From positions 141,453 to 205,452 of the forward strand of contig NZ_JAHCQH010000018.1 of NCBI RefSeq assembly GCF_018449475.1: a stretch of DNA of 64,000 nucleotides, given 5' to 3'. Of this stretch, positions 34,700 through 44,026 are shown in pieces; the stretch's first letter is position 1, and the number at the start of each line of letters is the position of its first letter. The DNA comes from Ancylobacter radicis. Its GTDB lineage: Bacteria; Pseudomonadota; Alphaproteobacteria; Rhizobiales; Xanthobacteraceae. The notes under the pieces are model-generated. The model ran no database searches. It was given only the letters and a program-made list of their open reading frames with translations, and was not told the DNA's origin. Made by a program: the position numbers and the translations under genes.

Positions 34700-35727
34700 C
34701 GGCTTTCGGTTGCGAAATAGGCGGCGAGTGGGCGGTCGATGGAGCGGTCGACGGCAAAGAAAATCGGCTTCCCGTGAGTGGCCAGTACAATAATCGAAAG
34801 ATATTCAAGCACGAGCGAAATCATGAATGTAACGAGGCCGCCAAAGAAGAGAAGGACAAGCATGAGGGATGTCCAACCGGCAGCCAACGTTGGGGACGGA
34901 AAAAAAACGCGTTCGATCAGAAGCCAAAGACTGCCAATGATGCTCACGAGAACGGTTGCTACGGCAATGAGCCCAAACAAGCGTACAATTTTTACCTGAC
35001 TCGAAATGAGCAGACGCCGGGCATGAGTCAGGAGCCGCCAAAAATTGTAGCCGCTCCGGCCGGTCTCAATGAAGCGATGGTCCTTCAGGTCCACCTTCAC
35101 GGTTTCAACCCGGCGGGTGAACCAGGAAAGCGCGACATCAAAATACGTCTCGTGCCCGCACACGCTCGACGCCGCTCGTGCGAGTGATCCACGCAGGAGG
35201 CGAAAGCTATTGAAGCGCTGAATGTTCGTATTGCCGGTCAAAAGGACCATGAGCTTTTTGAAGCCGCGTGACCCCCAATCCCGAAGACGGGTTTGATGCA
35301 CGCCCCGTGAAGGCAGGGCATAGACAATATCGGCGCTTGTGAGGATGGCGCGGCGCAACAATCGTTCGATGTCCGAAGGCGAGTGTTGGAGATCTTCATC
35401 CATAGTGACTACCCAATCGCCGCTGCTGTGCAGTATGCCGGCAATGGTCGCAGGATGCTGTCCGAAGTTTCGCATAAGATGCAGGGCTGTAACGAAGTCA
35501 TACTCACCCGCCAACGCATCCACGATGGTCGGGGATCCATCTATGGCCGAATCATCAACGAGTATGACTTCCGCGAGATCGACGGGTAAGCCGCGCTGGC
35601 GCCAGTCGGCACGGATGGCATCCAGTTGACTGGTAAGGCTGCGTAGATAGGACTCGCCAGAATAGACCGGAACCACAATCGACACGAATATCGGGCTGTC
35701 GGATGCCATTGTCAGGTGCCACTCCAT
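34696..35727 (-). CDS. Family 2 glycosyltransferase, GtrB/polyprenyl-phosphate type
   Basis: The 343-residue protein has an N-terminal GT2 domain (FVSIVVPVYSGESYLRSL, VILVDDSAIDGSP, VVTMDEDLQHSP with the DxD-like residues) and two C-terminal membrane segments around residues 245-320. This layout matches GtrB/dolichyl-phosphate-mannose-synthase-like enzymes that load a sugar on undecaprenyl phosphate. With the GtrA-like protein it could form a two-part system for side-chain modification. The ATG at 35727 has AGGTGG a few bases upstream; an ATG at 35709 is also possible. Confidence 0.87.
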   Translation of the reverse strand: MEWHLTMASDSPIFVSIVVPVYSGESYLRSLTSQLDAIRADWRQRGLPVDLAEVILVDDSAIDGSPTIVDALAGEYDFVTALHLMRNFGQHPATIAGILHSSGDWVVTMDEDLQHSPSDIERLLRRAILTSADIVYALPSRGVHQTRLRDWGSRGFKKLMVLLTGNTNIQRFNSFRLLRGSLARAASSVCGHETYFDVALSWFTRRVETVKVDLKDHRFIETGRSGYNFWRLLTHARRLLISSQVKIVRLFGLIAVATVLVSIIGSLWLLIERVFFPSPTLAAGWTSLMLVLLFFGGLVTFMISLVLEYLSIIVLATHGKPIFFAVDRSIDRPLAAYFATESR

Positions 35728-35942
35728 GTCCACCTGCACTGCTAGAGTGCCGGTGCATGTAAAAACGCATCAAGGCTGTTCATCGTTCGTCTGGGGCAAT
35801 CTGCAATCATTTAAAGTATAATCGCCCGAACAGTGCACCGTCGAGGTCAGATAGCGTGCCTGACGCAATTCATACGGCCGTTGATCACAGCAATCTGTAA
35901 CGGTAACCGCCGAGCTGCCGCTGTATGTACGGGAGATGCAGC

Positions 35943-36016
35943 TGGAGCGGGCGAAGGGAATCGAACCCTCGTATGCAGCTTGGGAAGCTGCCGTTCTACC
36001 ATTGAACTACGCCCGC
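35943..36016 (-). tRNA. tRNA-Gly (anticodon CCC)
   Basis: On the minus strand the 74-base gene starts GCGGGCG and ends CGCCCGC-T-CCA, a 7-bp acceptor stem with encoded CCA. The anticodon arm GCAGC-TTCCCAA-GCTGC gives anticodon CCC, reading GGG. The T-arm contains GGTTCGATTCC. It lies between the AT-rich polysaccharide block and the rhamnose block. Confidence 0.96.
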
Positions 36017-36104
36017 TCAAGGTGGCCGCACATTAGAGGCGGGAGGCTTGGGCATCAAGCCCCGCTGGAGGCTGTTCACACCTCTCGTGCGACCTCCGTT
36101 GCGA

Positions 36105-36977
36105 TCAGAAGCCATCCAGCGTCAGCTCGGAGAGATAGCGGCCATAGGCGCTTTTACCCAGCGCCGTTGCGAGCTTCTGCAACTGCTGGGCATCGATGAA
36201 ACCCTGCCGAAAGGCGATTTCCTCGGGACAGGCGATCTTGAAGCCCTGTCGCTTCTCCAGCGTGCGAACGAATTCGGCGGCTTCCAGCAGGCTGTCGGGC
36301 GTGCCGGTATCGAGCCAGGCATAACCGCGCCCCATCACCTCGACGGACAAGGCCTTGCGCTCGAGATAGACGCGATTGACGTCGGTGATCTCCAACTCGC
36401 CCCGCGCCGAGGGCTTGAGGTCGGCGGCAATGTCGACCACCGTACCATCATAAAAATAAAGCCCGGTCACCGCCCAGTTCGATTTTGGACGAGGAGGCTT
36501 CTCCTCGATGGACAAGGCCTTCATCGACGAATCGAAATCGACCACGCCGTAACGTTCCGGGTCGGTCACATGATAAGCGAAGATGGTCGCGCCATCGCGG
36601 CGGCTGCGGGCGTCGCTCAGCATGCGCTGAAGGCCAGCGCCATAATAGATGTTGTCGCCCAGAATCAGGCAGGAGGGATCGCGCCCGACGAAATCGGCGC
36701 CGATCGTATAGGCTTGGGCGAGGCCACCCGGATCGGGCTGCACCCGGAAGGAAAGGCTCAGTCCCCATTGCGAGCCATCGCCGAGCAGGCGTTCAAAATG
36801 GGGAAGGTCATGCGGGGTCGAGATGACCAGAATGTCTCTTATGCCGGCCAGCATCAGCACCGACAGCGGATAATAGATCATCGGCTTGTCGTAGACCGGC
36901 ATCAGTTGCTTCGACGTGACCAATGTCATCGGATGCAGCCGGGTGCCGGCGCCGCCGGCGAGAATGATGCCCTTCAC
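36105..36977 (-). CDS. rfbA: Glucose-1-phosphate thymidylyltransferase
   Basis: The 290-residue enzyme joins dTTP and glucose-1-phosphate to give dTDP-glucose, the first step of dTDP-L-rhamnose synthesis. The nucleotide-binding motif [11 protein letters not shown] is at residues 8-18, followed by [26 protein letters not shown] and LGDNIYYG, all diagnostic of Rml[20 protein letters not shown] and the catalytic region GYAWLDTGT are also present. It is the last gene of the block and overlaps rfbD by four bases. Confidence 0.97.
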   Translation of the reverse strand: MKGIILAGGAGTRLHPMTLVTSKQLMPVYDKPMIYYPLSVLMLAGIRDILVISTPHDLPHFERLLGDGSQWGLSLSFRVQPDPGGLAQAYTIGADFVGRDPSCLILGDNIYYGAGLQRMLSDARSRRDGATIFAYHVTDPERYGVVDFDSSMKALSIEEKPPRPKSNWAVTGLYFYDGTVVDIAADLKPSARGELEITDVNRVYLERKALSVEVMGRGYAWLDTGTPDSLLEAAEFVRTLEKRQGFKIACPEEIAFRQGFIDAQQLQKLATALGKSAYGRYLSELTLDGF

Positions 36978-37897
36978 CGTTTCATGTCCTCTTGCCGGGG
37001 CGCACTATCAGATGTGCCGATGAGTTGATCCATGACGGTCTCGAGCGAGAGCCGCCAGTCCGGCAGGGTAATGCCATGCGCGTGCGCGATCTTTGATCCA
37101 TTCAGCAACGAATTCGCGGGACGATGAGCGGGAGTCGGATAGGCGCTCGTAGCGATGCGTTCCACATGCGGGGATTTTTTTCCCCGTCGGGCCGCTGCCG
37201 CGAAGATCGCCTGGGCAAAGTCCGCCCAACTCGCCGCCGGCCCGCCGGCCGGCATGTGAAAGATGCCGCGAAGTGAGGCGTCGTCGGGGTTCGCGGTGAG
37301 CCGCGCGGCCATACGCCAGATCGCGTCGGCAATATCGAGTGCCGAGGTAGGGCGGCCTATCTGGTCTGCGACAATCCCGAGTGCGTCGCGCGTCTCGCCA
37401 AGGCGCAGCATCGTCCGCACGAAATTGCTGCCGAACGGGGCATAGACCCAGGCGACCCGCAGGATGGCCGCATCGGCTGTCGCGGAGAGCACGGCCTGTT
37501 CACCCGCGAGTTTGGTGGCGCCATAGATGCCGAGCGGCCCCGTCGCGTCGCCCTCGGTCCAGTCACCGCTCTTTGAGCCGTCGAACACATAGTCCGTGGA
37601 GAGATGAATCAGCGGAACACCGAGCGACGCTGCCGCTCGCGCGACCGCTCCGGCTCCCTCGGCATTGATCCGATAGGCCAGTTCGGGCTCGCTCTCCGCC
37701 TTGTCCACCGCGGTATAGGCCGCAGCGGAAACGATGACGTCCGGCTTTGCCGCAGTGAACATGGCAGCAGCGTTATCCGGCACAGCGAGGTCAAAATCGG
37801 GCCGGCCGATCAGCACAACCTCGCCCCCGAAGGCGCCAGCCCGGGCGGCAAGCGCCTGAGCGACCTGGCCGGACGTGCCGGTTACGGCGATCCGCAT
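36974..37897 (-). CDS. rfbD: dTDP-4-dehydrorhamnose reductase
   Basis: This 307-residue RmlD-type SDR enzyme makes the last step to dTDP-L-rhamnose. It has the cofactor motif [15 protein letters not shown] at the N terminus, [22 protein letters not shown] block ([20 protein letters not shown]), the catalytic region [14 protein letters not shown], and [12 protein letters not shown] with Tyr-x3-Lys. It overlaps rfbA by four bases and starts three bases after the rfbB stop, so the genes are tightly coupled. Confidence 0.96.
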   Translation of the reverse strand: MRIAVTGTSGQVAQALAARAGAFGGEVVLIGRPDFDLAVPDNAAAMFTAAKPDVIVSAAAYTAVDKAESEPELAYRINAEGAGAVARAAASLGVPLIHLSTDYVFDGSKSGDWTEGDATGPLGIYGATKLAGEQAVLSATADAAILRVAWVYAPFGSNFVRTMLRLGETRDALGIVADQIGRPTSALDIADAIWRMAARLTANPDDASLRGIFHMPAGGPAASWADFAQAIFAAAARRGKKSPHVERIATSAYPTPAHRPANSLLNGSKIAHAHGITLPDWRLSLETVMDQLIGTSDSAPRQEDMKR

Positions 37898-37900
37898 AGG

Positions 37901-38962
37901 TCAGTGCCCCGCCGAGGCGAGGAGGCCGAGCCGCTCGCCAGCATAGACCTTGTCGCGCAGTGGACGCCACCAGTCCTCATTGTCGAGATACCAGCGCACG
38001 GTCTTGCGGATCCCGCTCTCGAAATCCTCCTGCGCACGCCAGCCGAGTTCGGTCTCCAGCTTCGTGGCGTCGATGGCGTAGCGCGCATCGTGCCCCGGTC
38101 GGTCAGCGACGAAGCTGATCAGATCGCTATGAGGAAAGTCCTTGGGCGCCAGCGTGTCGAGTATCGCGCAGATGCCGCGCACGACCTCGATATTGCTGCG
38201 CTCGTTGCGGCCGCCGACATTGTAAGTCTCGGCCAGCTGACCGCGGCTGGCAATAAGATGCAGCGCGCGCGCGTGGTCCTCCACATAGAGCCAGTCGCGA
38301 ATGTTCGAGCCATTGCCGTAGACCGGCAGCTTCCGGCCGTGCAGCGCGTTGAGAATGGTGAGCGGGATCAGCTTCTCGGGAAAATGGAACGGCCCGTAAT
38401 TATTCGAGCAGTTCGACACCAGCGCCGGAAAGCCATAGGTGCGCGCCCAGGCGACCACGAGATGATCCGACGCCGCCTTGGAGGCCGAATAGGGCGAGGA
38501 GGGGTCATAAGGCGTGGTCTCGGTGAACAGCCCGGTCGCGCCCAGCGAGCCATACACCTCGTCCGTCGACACGTGCAGGAAACGGAACGCTTCCTTGGCC
38601 GCGCCCTCGAGCTGGCCCCAATAATGCCGCGCGGCCTCCAGCAGGGTGAAGGTTCCCACGATATTGGTGGCGATGAAGTCCGCCGCCCCGGTGATCGAGC
38701 GGTCGACATGGCTTTCGGCCGCCAGGTGATAGATGCGGTTGGGGCGGAAGCTGTCGAACGCCTCGTTCACCGCAGCGGCATCGCAGATGTCGGCGCGCAG
38801 GAAGCGATGGTTCGCCTGCCCCTCCACGGCGGCGAGATTGGCGAGATTGCCGGCATAGGTAAGTTTGTCGAGGGTCAGGACCTCAGCGCCAACGTCGAGG
38901 ACGAGATGGCGCACGAGAGCCGATCCGATGAAGCCAGCGCCGCCTGTCACCACGATACGCAT
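37901..38962 (-). CDS. rfbB: dTDP-glucose 4,6-dehydratase
   Basis: The 353-residue enzyme has the NAD motif [16 protein letters not shown], the early [12 protein letters not shown] typical of Rml[20 protein letters not shown], the catalytic [10 protein letters not shown] (Asp-Glu pair) and [12 protein letters not shown] (Tyr-x3-Lys). [18 protein letters not shown] and the [13 protein letters not shown] block complete the family set. It turns dTDP-glucose into the 4-keto-6-deoxy intermediate. It lies between rfbC and rfbD in the minus-strand unit. Confidence 0.97.
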   Translation of the reverse strand: MRIVVTGGAGFIGSALVRHLVLDVGAEVLTLDKLTYAGNLANLAAVEGQANHRFLRADICDAAAVNEAFDSFRPNRIYHLAAESHVDRSITGAADFIATNIVGTFTLLEAARHYWGQLEGAAKEAFRFLHVSTDEVYGSLGATGLFTETTPYDPSSPYSASKAASDHLVVAWARTYGFPALVSNCSNNYGPFHFPEKLIPLTILNALHGRKLPVYGNGSNIRDWLYVEDHARALHLIASRGQLAETYNVGGRNERSNIEVVRGICAILDTLAPKDFPHSDLISFVADRPGHDARYAIDATKLETELGWRAQEDFESGIRKTVRWYLDNEDWWRPLRDKVYAGERLGLLASAGH

Positions 38963-39014
38963 TCAGGTTCTCCTCGAGCCGCATTCCCTCGCGGCTCCGG
39001 TCAGAAAGGAAGGC

Positions 39015-39569
39015 TCAATCGAAGACGCGGCCGAGATCGCGCAGCATCGGCAGTTGTCGGTCCTTGGGGGAGGTCACCGCGTCAGCCTCGTCAACGGGCC
39101 AGTCAATCTGAAGATCCGGGTCGCGCCAGTTCAGGCCACGATCATGCTCGTGGCTGTAATAGTCGGTGACCAGATAGGCGATCTCGCAATCCTCGACGAG
39201 AGTGCAGAAACCGTGGGCGAAGCCCGGCGGAATCCAGAGCTGGCGGCCATTCTCCGCCGAAAGCTCGACCGCGTGGTGCCGGCCATAGGTTGGAGAGGAT
39301 GATCGCAGATCGACCGCGACATCCAAGATGCGCCCGCGCGGACAACGCACCAGCTTGCCCTGCGCTTTGGGGGCGAGCTGGAAGTGAAGCCCGCGAACCG
39401 TTCCCATCGCGCGCGAGTAGGACTGGTTGTGCTGGACGAAGGACACATCCCCCGCTTCGGCGCGGAACCGATCCTCGCGGAACGTTTCGGAGAACCAGCC
39501 ACGGTCGTCTCCAATCCGTTTGGGCGTGATCAGGAGAAGGTCGGGAATGTCGGACCGTTCGAATTGCAT
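39015..39569 (-). CDS. rfbC: dTDP-4-dehydrorhamnose 3,5-epimerase
   Basis: This 184-residue cupin-fold epimerase shows the RmlC motifs GWFSETFREDRF, FVQHNQSYSRAMGTVRGLHF with the catalytic histidine region, KLVRCPRGRILDVAVDLR and WIPPGFAHGFCTL. It provides the L-configuration for rhamnose. The gene follows the RgpF-like gene by 15 bases and precedes rfbB by 52 bases. All four rhamnose genes are thus together, in the order C-B-D-A of transcription. Confidence 0.96.
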   Translation of the reverse strand: MQFERSDIPDLLLITPKRIGDDRGWFSETFREDRFRAEAGDVSFVQHNQSYSRAMGTVRGLHFQLAPKAQGKLVRCPRGRILDVAVDLRSSSPTYGRHHAVELSAENGRQLWIPPGFAHGFCTLVEDCEIAYLVTDYYSHEHDRGLNWRDPDLQIDWPVDEADAVTSPKDRQLPMLRDLGRVFD

Positions 39570-39584
39570 ATCGAATTTCTTATA

Positions 39585-40859
39585 TCAACAGAAGTGCTTG
39601 GTGTGAGCCTCATGCACCGACTTCTTGGCGCTTTCGCAGTTGAGGCCGTCGATGGAGGAGAGAGTAAAGCCGGAGGCCAAGGTCGCCGCCGAGAACAGCC
39701 GCTCCACGGCATGTTCGAGCGCACCATCCAACTTTCCTTCCTCCTCCGCGAAGTCCGCGGTCAAGTGAAGCCGACGCAGGGGCTCCAGAGCTTCGGGGCG
39801 GACCCAAAACATGGTTCCACCGAAGAAGTCCAGCGTGAACTCCTCTTCGGAAATGCCCATTTCACCCGCAATCTGAAGGACACGCTGTCGATTTTCCGCC
39901 CATGCAATGTCTGAAGGGTAGTTGGGTGAGGGGTAGCGATAGTTGCTGGAACCCACCATTCCCACGTCAGGATGCGCGTCAAAAATGCTGAGCGTCCTGT
40001 CGATTACGCCGGGTGCAGCAATCAGGTCGAAGAGGAGGCGGTTGCGCCAAATGTTACCGGCGATCTCGGCTCGTCCGCCATCCTTGGATTTCTTGCCATG
40101 GATCTTGCAGACATAACGATAGCGGTCGAGCCGGCCTTCTTCGAGGAGAGCAAGGAAGGGGCGTACATCGCGCCCGCGGTTCTCGAATACGCGTATATCG
40201 GCGTCGGGAAACCGACGCAGGATTGACGAAATCAGGTCCTCGCGGCCAGGGACCGTTGTGACAATCAGGTCGAAGGGATGGCGTATGCGATCCAGGATCG
40301 ACGCGAGATCTGGCCAGACATCCGCGTAATAAACATGCGCCACAACCGCAAAGCGCGGCTGGGCTTCGATAGGCCGGGTCCGCCGGGCGGTAGGCAATGC
40401 GCGCTTCGTGTCGCAACCGGCCCAACCTACCAGCAATTCCGGAAAACGGGTCAGTGCGGTGTCATCGAGGCCAAGTCCGGCCATCCGAAACGCATAGGCA
40501 GCCGATTTGAAGGCTGAGCGAGCTGCTCGCTCGCCACGTGCAAAAACGCAAAAACGATCGAAGTTCAAAACCTTGGTCGGTTTAACCAGCCATTTTGAGC
40601 GAGCGCGCACGAATAGGCTCTCAAGCCAGCCACGTCGGCGCACCAGAAAGCAGGCACTAGAAACGGTGATCGGCGCATTCTTGTTCGGGACGATCTGATA
40701 GGCGATGCCCGCAATCAACGGAAGCTGAAGCTTGACCAAGCCATTGCCCTGGCGGATGTGCAGTTCGCCGAGCTCGTTCGAGCTGGCAGGCGTGCGAGGC
40801 CGCACCTCGAAGGTCCGCGTAAAAAAGTCTCTCAGCCTTAGAGTGTGGTCAGCACCCAA
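39585..40859 (-). CDS. RgpF-like rhamnan synthesis protein (glycosyltransferase-associated)
   Basis: The 424-residue protein carries the pattern of the rhamnan synthesis F family in its C-terminal two thirds: VVAHVYYADVWPDLASIL, ENRGRDVRPFLALLEEG, YVCKIHGKKS, then FFGGTMFWVRPEAL, and a late FAEEEGKLDGALEHAVERLF. Such proteins work in rhamnose-rich polysaccharide assembly, which fits the rfb genes directly downstream. The reading frame starts with a TTG at 40859 preceded by GGGGAAG, so the start is unusual but reasonable. The first 150 residues show no domain I recognise. Confidence 0.82.
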   Translation of the reverse strand: MGADHTLRLRDFFTRTFEVRPRTPASSNELGELHIRQGNGLVKLQLPLIAGIAYQIVPNKNAPITVSSACFLVRRRGWLESLFVRARSKWLVKPTKVLNFDRFCVFARGERAARSAFKSAAYAFRMAGLGLDDTALTRFPELLVGWAGCDTKRALPTARRTRPIEAQPRFAVVAHVYYADVWPDLASILDRIRHPFDLIVTTVPGREDLISSILRRFPDADIRVFENRGRDVRPFLALLEEGRLDRYRYVCKIHGKKSKDGGRAEIAGNIWRNRLLFDLIAAPGVIDRTLSIFDAHPDVGMVGSSNYRYPSPNYPSDIAWAENRQRVLQIAGEMGISEEEFTLDFFGGTMFWVRPEALEPLRRLHLTADFAEEEGKLDGALEHAVERLFSAATLASGFTLSSIDGLNCESAKKSVHEAHTKHFC

Positions 40860-40996
40860 CTCATCTTCCCCGAAGTCATATTAATTCTAAATCGACCGTA
40901 CTCATAAACCTGGCCGCCGCCGAAGGCGAGCGCATTGGGCGTCGACGTCGAGGCGAACGGTCGATCTTTTGTGTGCCTTAAATCAAGTATTTGATA

Positions 40997-41650
40997 CTAA
41001 TATATAATTTTAGAGACATGCGCGCGATTACGCGCGAACCAATGCAGTGCAAGGAGGACGAAGGCGTTCTCGATTGGTGGCTCAGGACGGTCAAGAATCA
41101 CCAGCGCCTCATCGACGGGAACGAGAATCGGCCTTGTGTGCTCGGTCTCGTCGGGTTCGCCGGCTTCCGCGGGCACCTTGGTCGAATCAACCAGAGCGAG
41201 AAAGACATGGGCGTATTCGTCGCTAACGCCCGGGCTTGGCAGAAAGCTGAACATCGGCAATAGCTTGCGCGGAGTGATGCCGATTTCCTCGCGGCATTCG
41301 CGTGCGGCGGCTTCTTCGGGGCTTTCGCCGGGCTCCATCAAACCGGCGGCCAGCTCAACGATGTCGCCGCGGCCGGTGGCGAGGTGGGCGGCTATGCGGA
41401 ACTGGCGGATGAGGACGAAGAGACCAGCTTCGGGGTCGTAGGCCAGCGTCGCCACCACGGGGCCGACGCGGATGATGTCGCGCTGCTGGCGCAGCGGGGC
41501 GCCGCCGGTGCCGGCGACGGTCACGATATGCCGCTCATAGGGCCGGAAGCCATCACCAAGCAGGAGGGGGGCTTCGCTGACGACCTCCATCGGCCGGTCA
41601 GCTAAAACGCCGACTTTCGCACGCTCAGGCAAGTCATCTTCTCCACTCAA
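40997..41650 (-). CDS. NUDIX hydrolase (ADP-ribose pyrophosphatase-like)
   Basis: The 217-residue protein contains a complete Nudix box, GLMEPGESPEEAAARECREE then IGI, which matches G-x5-E-x7-REUxEExGU exactly. VLIRQFRIAAHLATG and ELAAGLMEPGE resemble ADP-sugar pyrophosphatases. A Pro residue follows the box (SFLPSPGVSDEYAHVFLA), as in the NudF group. Its start overlaps the yejF stop by four bases (41647-41650), so it is translationally coupled to the peptide transporter ATPase. Why the two are linked is not clear. Confidence 0.88.
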   Translation of the reverse strand: MSGEDDLPERAKVGVLADRPMEVVSEAPLLLGDGFRPYERHIVTVAGTGGAPLRQQRDIIRVGPVVATLAYDPEAGLFVLIRQFRIAAHLATGRGDIVELAAGLMEPGESPEEAAARECREEIGITPRKLLPMFSFLPSPGVSDEYAHVFLALVDSTKVPAEAGEPDETEHTRPILVPVDEALVILDRPEPPIENAFVLLALHWFARNRAHVSKIIY

Positions 41651-43275
41651 GCCGATGGGACGGTGGCGACCGCTTCCATATTGAAGGCGGCAGCAAATAG
41701 CGTGCGTGTATAGTCGCTCCTGGGCGCGGCGAACAACTCGGCCGCCGGGCCTTGTTCAACGATGACACCGCCCTTCATGACGATGAGGCGCGAGGCCAAG
41801 GCGGCGACAACGCGCAGATCATGGCTGATGAACATGTAGGTGAGGTCACGCTTGCGCTGGAGATCGCGCAGCAGGTCGACGATCTGCGCCTGCACGATCA
41901 TGTCCAGCGCGCTGGTGGGCTCGTCCAGCACGATGAAGGACGGTTCCAGCACGATGGCGCGGGCGATGGCGACGCGCTGGCGCTGGCCGCCGGAGAACTC
42001 ATGCGGGTAGCGGTGGCGGGTCTCCGGCTCCAGCCCGACATCGCGCAGCGCGGCGACGACGCGGGCGTCGCGCTCCGCCGCGCTGAGGCGCGGCTGATGC
42101 ACGCGCAGCCCCTCGCCGATGATGTCGGTGATCGACATGCGCGGGCTGAGCGAGCCGAACGGGTCCTGGAAGACCACCTGCATGGCGTTGCGATGGGTCC
42201 GCATCTCCTTGATTCCAAGGAGGTTTATGTTCTGCCCCATGAAGATGATGGGGCCGTCGGAGGAAATGAGGCGCAGCAGAGCGAGGCCGAGCGTGGTCTT
42301 GCCGGAGCCGCTTTCGCCGACCACGCCGAGGGTCTCGCCGCGCCGGATGGCGAGCGAGATGCCGTCGACCGCCTTGATGTTCCCCACCGTCCGCCGCATG
42401 ATTCCGGCCTTGATCGGAAACCACACCTTCAGGTTGTCGGCCTGAAGCACCAGAGGCGCCTCGGGATGGGGCGGGGCGGGATTGCCGCGCGGCTGGGCCG
42501 CCAGAAGCGCCTTCGTATAGGGGTGGGACGGCGCTTCGAAAATCTCCGTCATGGTGCCGGCTTCGACGATACGGCCATGATTCATCACGCAAATCCGGTC
42601 GGCGACCTTGCGCACGATGCCGAGGTCATGGGTGATGAACAGCATCGCCATGCCGAGGCGGCGCTGGAGATCCTTCAGCAGCGCCAGAATCTGCGCCTGA
42701 ACGGTCACGTCGAGCGCCGTGGTGGGCTCGTCGGCGATCAGCAATTGCGGCTCGTTGGCGAGCGCCATGGCAATCATCACGCGCTGGCGCTGGCCGCCGG
42801 AGAGCTGGTGCGGGTAGGCGCCGAGCCGGGTCTGCGGATCGGCAATGCCAACCTCGGTGAGCAGTTCGATCACCCGCGCGCGCGCTGATGGTCCGCGCAT
42901 CCCCTTGTGAAGAAAGAGAATTTCGCCGACCTGCTGCTCCACCGTGTGCAGCGGGTTGAGCGAGGTCATCGGCTCCTGAAACACCATGGTGATGTCGTTG
43001 CCGCGCACGCCGCGAATCTGCCGCTCATCCATGGCGAGCAGGTCCGCGCCGTTGAAGATGACCCGGCCGGACGGGTGCGAGGCGGCCGGGTATTGCAGCA
43101 GCTTGAGGATGGAGAGCGCGGTGACCGACTTGCCGGAGCCGGATTCACCAACCAGAGCGAGTGTCTCGCCCCGGTTCAGCGTGAAGGACACATGATCGAC
43201 CGCCAGCGTCGTCGATCCACCCTGCGCGAAGGCCACGGAGAGGTCTTCGACCGTGAGAAGAGGGGGGCCGCTCAT
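41647..43275 (-). CDS. yejF: Peptide ABC transporter, tandem ATP-binding protein (YejF-like)
   Basis: This 542-residue fusion of two ABC ATPases has the first Walker [10 protein letters not shown], near residue 40, with signature LSGGQRQR and Walker [13 protein letters not shown]; the second set is GESGSGKTT near residue 320, FSGGQRQR and [12 protein letters not shown]. Each half has an oligopeptide-type C-terminal zinc-finger-free tail ([10 protein letters not shown] in the linker). YejF powers import of peptides or peptide-like compounds such as microcin C in enterobacteria. The start overlaps the stop of the vapC-like gene (ATGA at 43272-43275), so its translation appears coupled to a toxin gene. 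Confidence 0.92.
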   Translation of the reverse strand: MSGPPLLTVEDLSVAFAQGGSTTLAVDHVSFTLNRGETLALVGESGSGKSVTALSILKLLQYPAASHPSGRVIFNGADLLAMDERQIRGVRGNDITMVFQEPMTSLNPLHTVEQQVGEILFLHKGMRGPSARARVIELLTEVGIADPQTRLGAYPHQLSGGQRQRVMIAMALANEPQLLIADEPTTALDVTVQAQILALLKDLQRRLGMAMLFITHDLGIVRKVADRICVMNHGRIVEAGTMTEIFEAPSHPYTKALLAAQPRGNPAPPHPEAPLVLQADNLKVWFPIKAGIMRRTVGNIKAVDGISLAIRRGETLGVVGESGSGKTTLGLALLRLISSDGPIIFMGQNINLLGIKEMRTHRNAMQVVFQDPFGSLSPRMSITDIIGEGLRVHQPRLSAAERDARVVAALRDVGLEPETRHRYPHEFSGGQRQRVAIARAIVLEPSFIVLDEPTSALDMIVQAQIVDLLRDLQRKRDLTYMFISHDLRVVAALASRLIVMKGGVIVEQGPAAELFAAPRSDYTRTLFAAAFNMEAVATVPSA

Positions 43276-43721
43276 GACATCATCTCGATAAAGCCCGCCA
43301 GATCAGCGCCCGCGGGGTCCCAGACCGTCAGCGCCGTGCTGCCCGCGAGGCGCTTGTCGCTGCTGATGATCTGTGTGCAGCCAGACAGTTCGGCGGTCGC
43401 CAGATGAATGGCATCCGGCAGTTTCAAAGCGGGAGAGGCCGCCCTGATGCGCGCGGCCCGGGTCAGCACGTCCCGCGTGATGGGAAGAGTCTGGAGCTGG
43501 TCGCCCTCCGCGCCGGCCAGCAGACCCGAATAAGCGGCGATCAAAGGAATATCCCGTTCGCGAATGGGTCGGACAAGAACCTCGGACAACGACAGCTCAC
43601 TGGTTACGGAACCAAGGTTGGTCGTTGCCGCATGCTTCAGTGCCTTCCGCAGCGTATCCGCGTCGGGCCCGGATGTTTCGACGGCCTGTATCAAGGCATT
43701 GGTGTCAAAGTAGAATCGCAC
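43272..43721 (-). CDS. PIN-domain protein, VapC-like ribonuclease toxin
   Basis: This 149-residue PIN domain has the acidic residues of the RNase site: Asp in YFDTNALIQAV (residue 6), Glu in LSLSEVLVRP (near 47), Asp in KLPDAIHLATA (near 103) and Asp in IISSDKRLAG (near 121). The order and spacing fit VapC toxins. The antitoxin-like gene lies four bases upstream. The end overlaps the yejF start. The pair sits inside the yej operon, unlike the usual yejABEF arrangement. Confidence 0.88.
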   Translation of the reverse strand: MRFYFDTNALIQAVETSGPDADTLRKALKHAATTNLGSVTSELSLSEVLVRPIRERDIPLIAAYSGLLAGAEGDQLQTLPITRDVLTRAARIRAASPALKLPDAIHLATAELSGCTQIISSDKRLAGSTALTVWDPAGADLAGFIEMMS

Positions 43722-43725
43722 AGGG

Positions 43726-43992
43726 CTACTGATCCCACTCGTCGCGCAGCGAACGAATGCGAGTCACCGCCTCTTCCGTTGATGTCGAGCGATTTCCGGC
43801 GAGAGCGCGGGCCTGATCGATGGTCATCGGCCTCGGGTTTGCAAGGATTGCAGCAAGACGCTCTGACAACCCTTCTTCGTCGACGCCCTCCTCTTCGAGT
43901 GTCACGGTCACTTTCCGGCCGGCCGGCAACCCCTCCCGAAGATCCTCGGGAAGCTTCTCGACGGGATAATGTTCGCGCACGATCCTGTTCAT
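43726..43992 (-). CDS. VapB-like antitoxin
   Basis: This small acidic 88-residue protein is directly upstream of the PIN toxin gene, as antitoxins usually are. The N-terminal half (PEDLREGLPAGRKVTVTLEE) could be a short DNA-binding strand or AbrB-like fold, and the C-terminal half (TIDQARALAGNRSTSTEEAV then RIRSLRDEW) a helix that wraps the toxin. I recognise it by size, order and pairing rather than by a strong motif. It starts 34 bases after yejE. Confidence 0.75.
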   Translation of the reverse strand: MNRIVREHYPVEKLPEDLREGLPAGRKVTVTLEEEGVDEEGLSERLAAILANPRPMTIDQARALAGNRSTSTEEAVTRIRSLRDEWDQ

Positions 43993-44026
43993 GGTCCGGC
44001 TCCTCCCATCAATTCTATCATGTTAC

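Noticed and set aside
35943..36016. tRNA-Gly as integration site of the AT-rich polysaccharide block
   Set aside because: The tRNA is intact, there is no integrase gene and I could not find a second copy of its 3-prime end near 25.8 kb.
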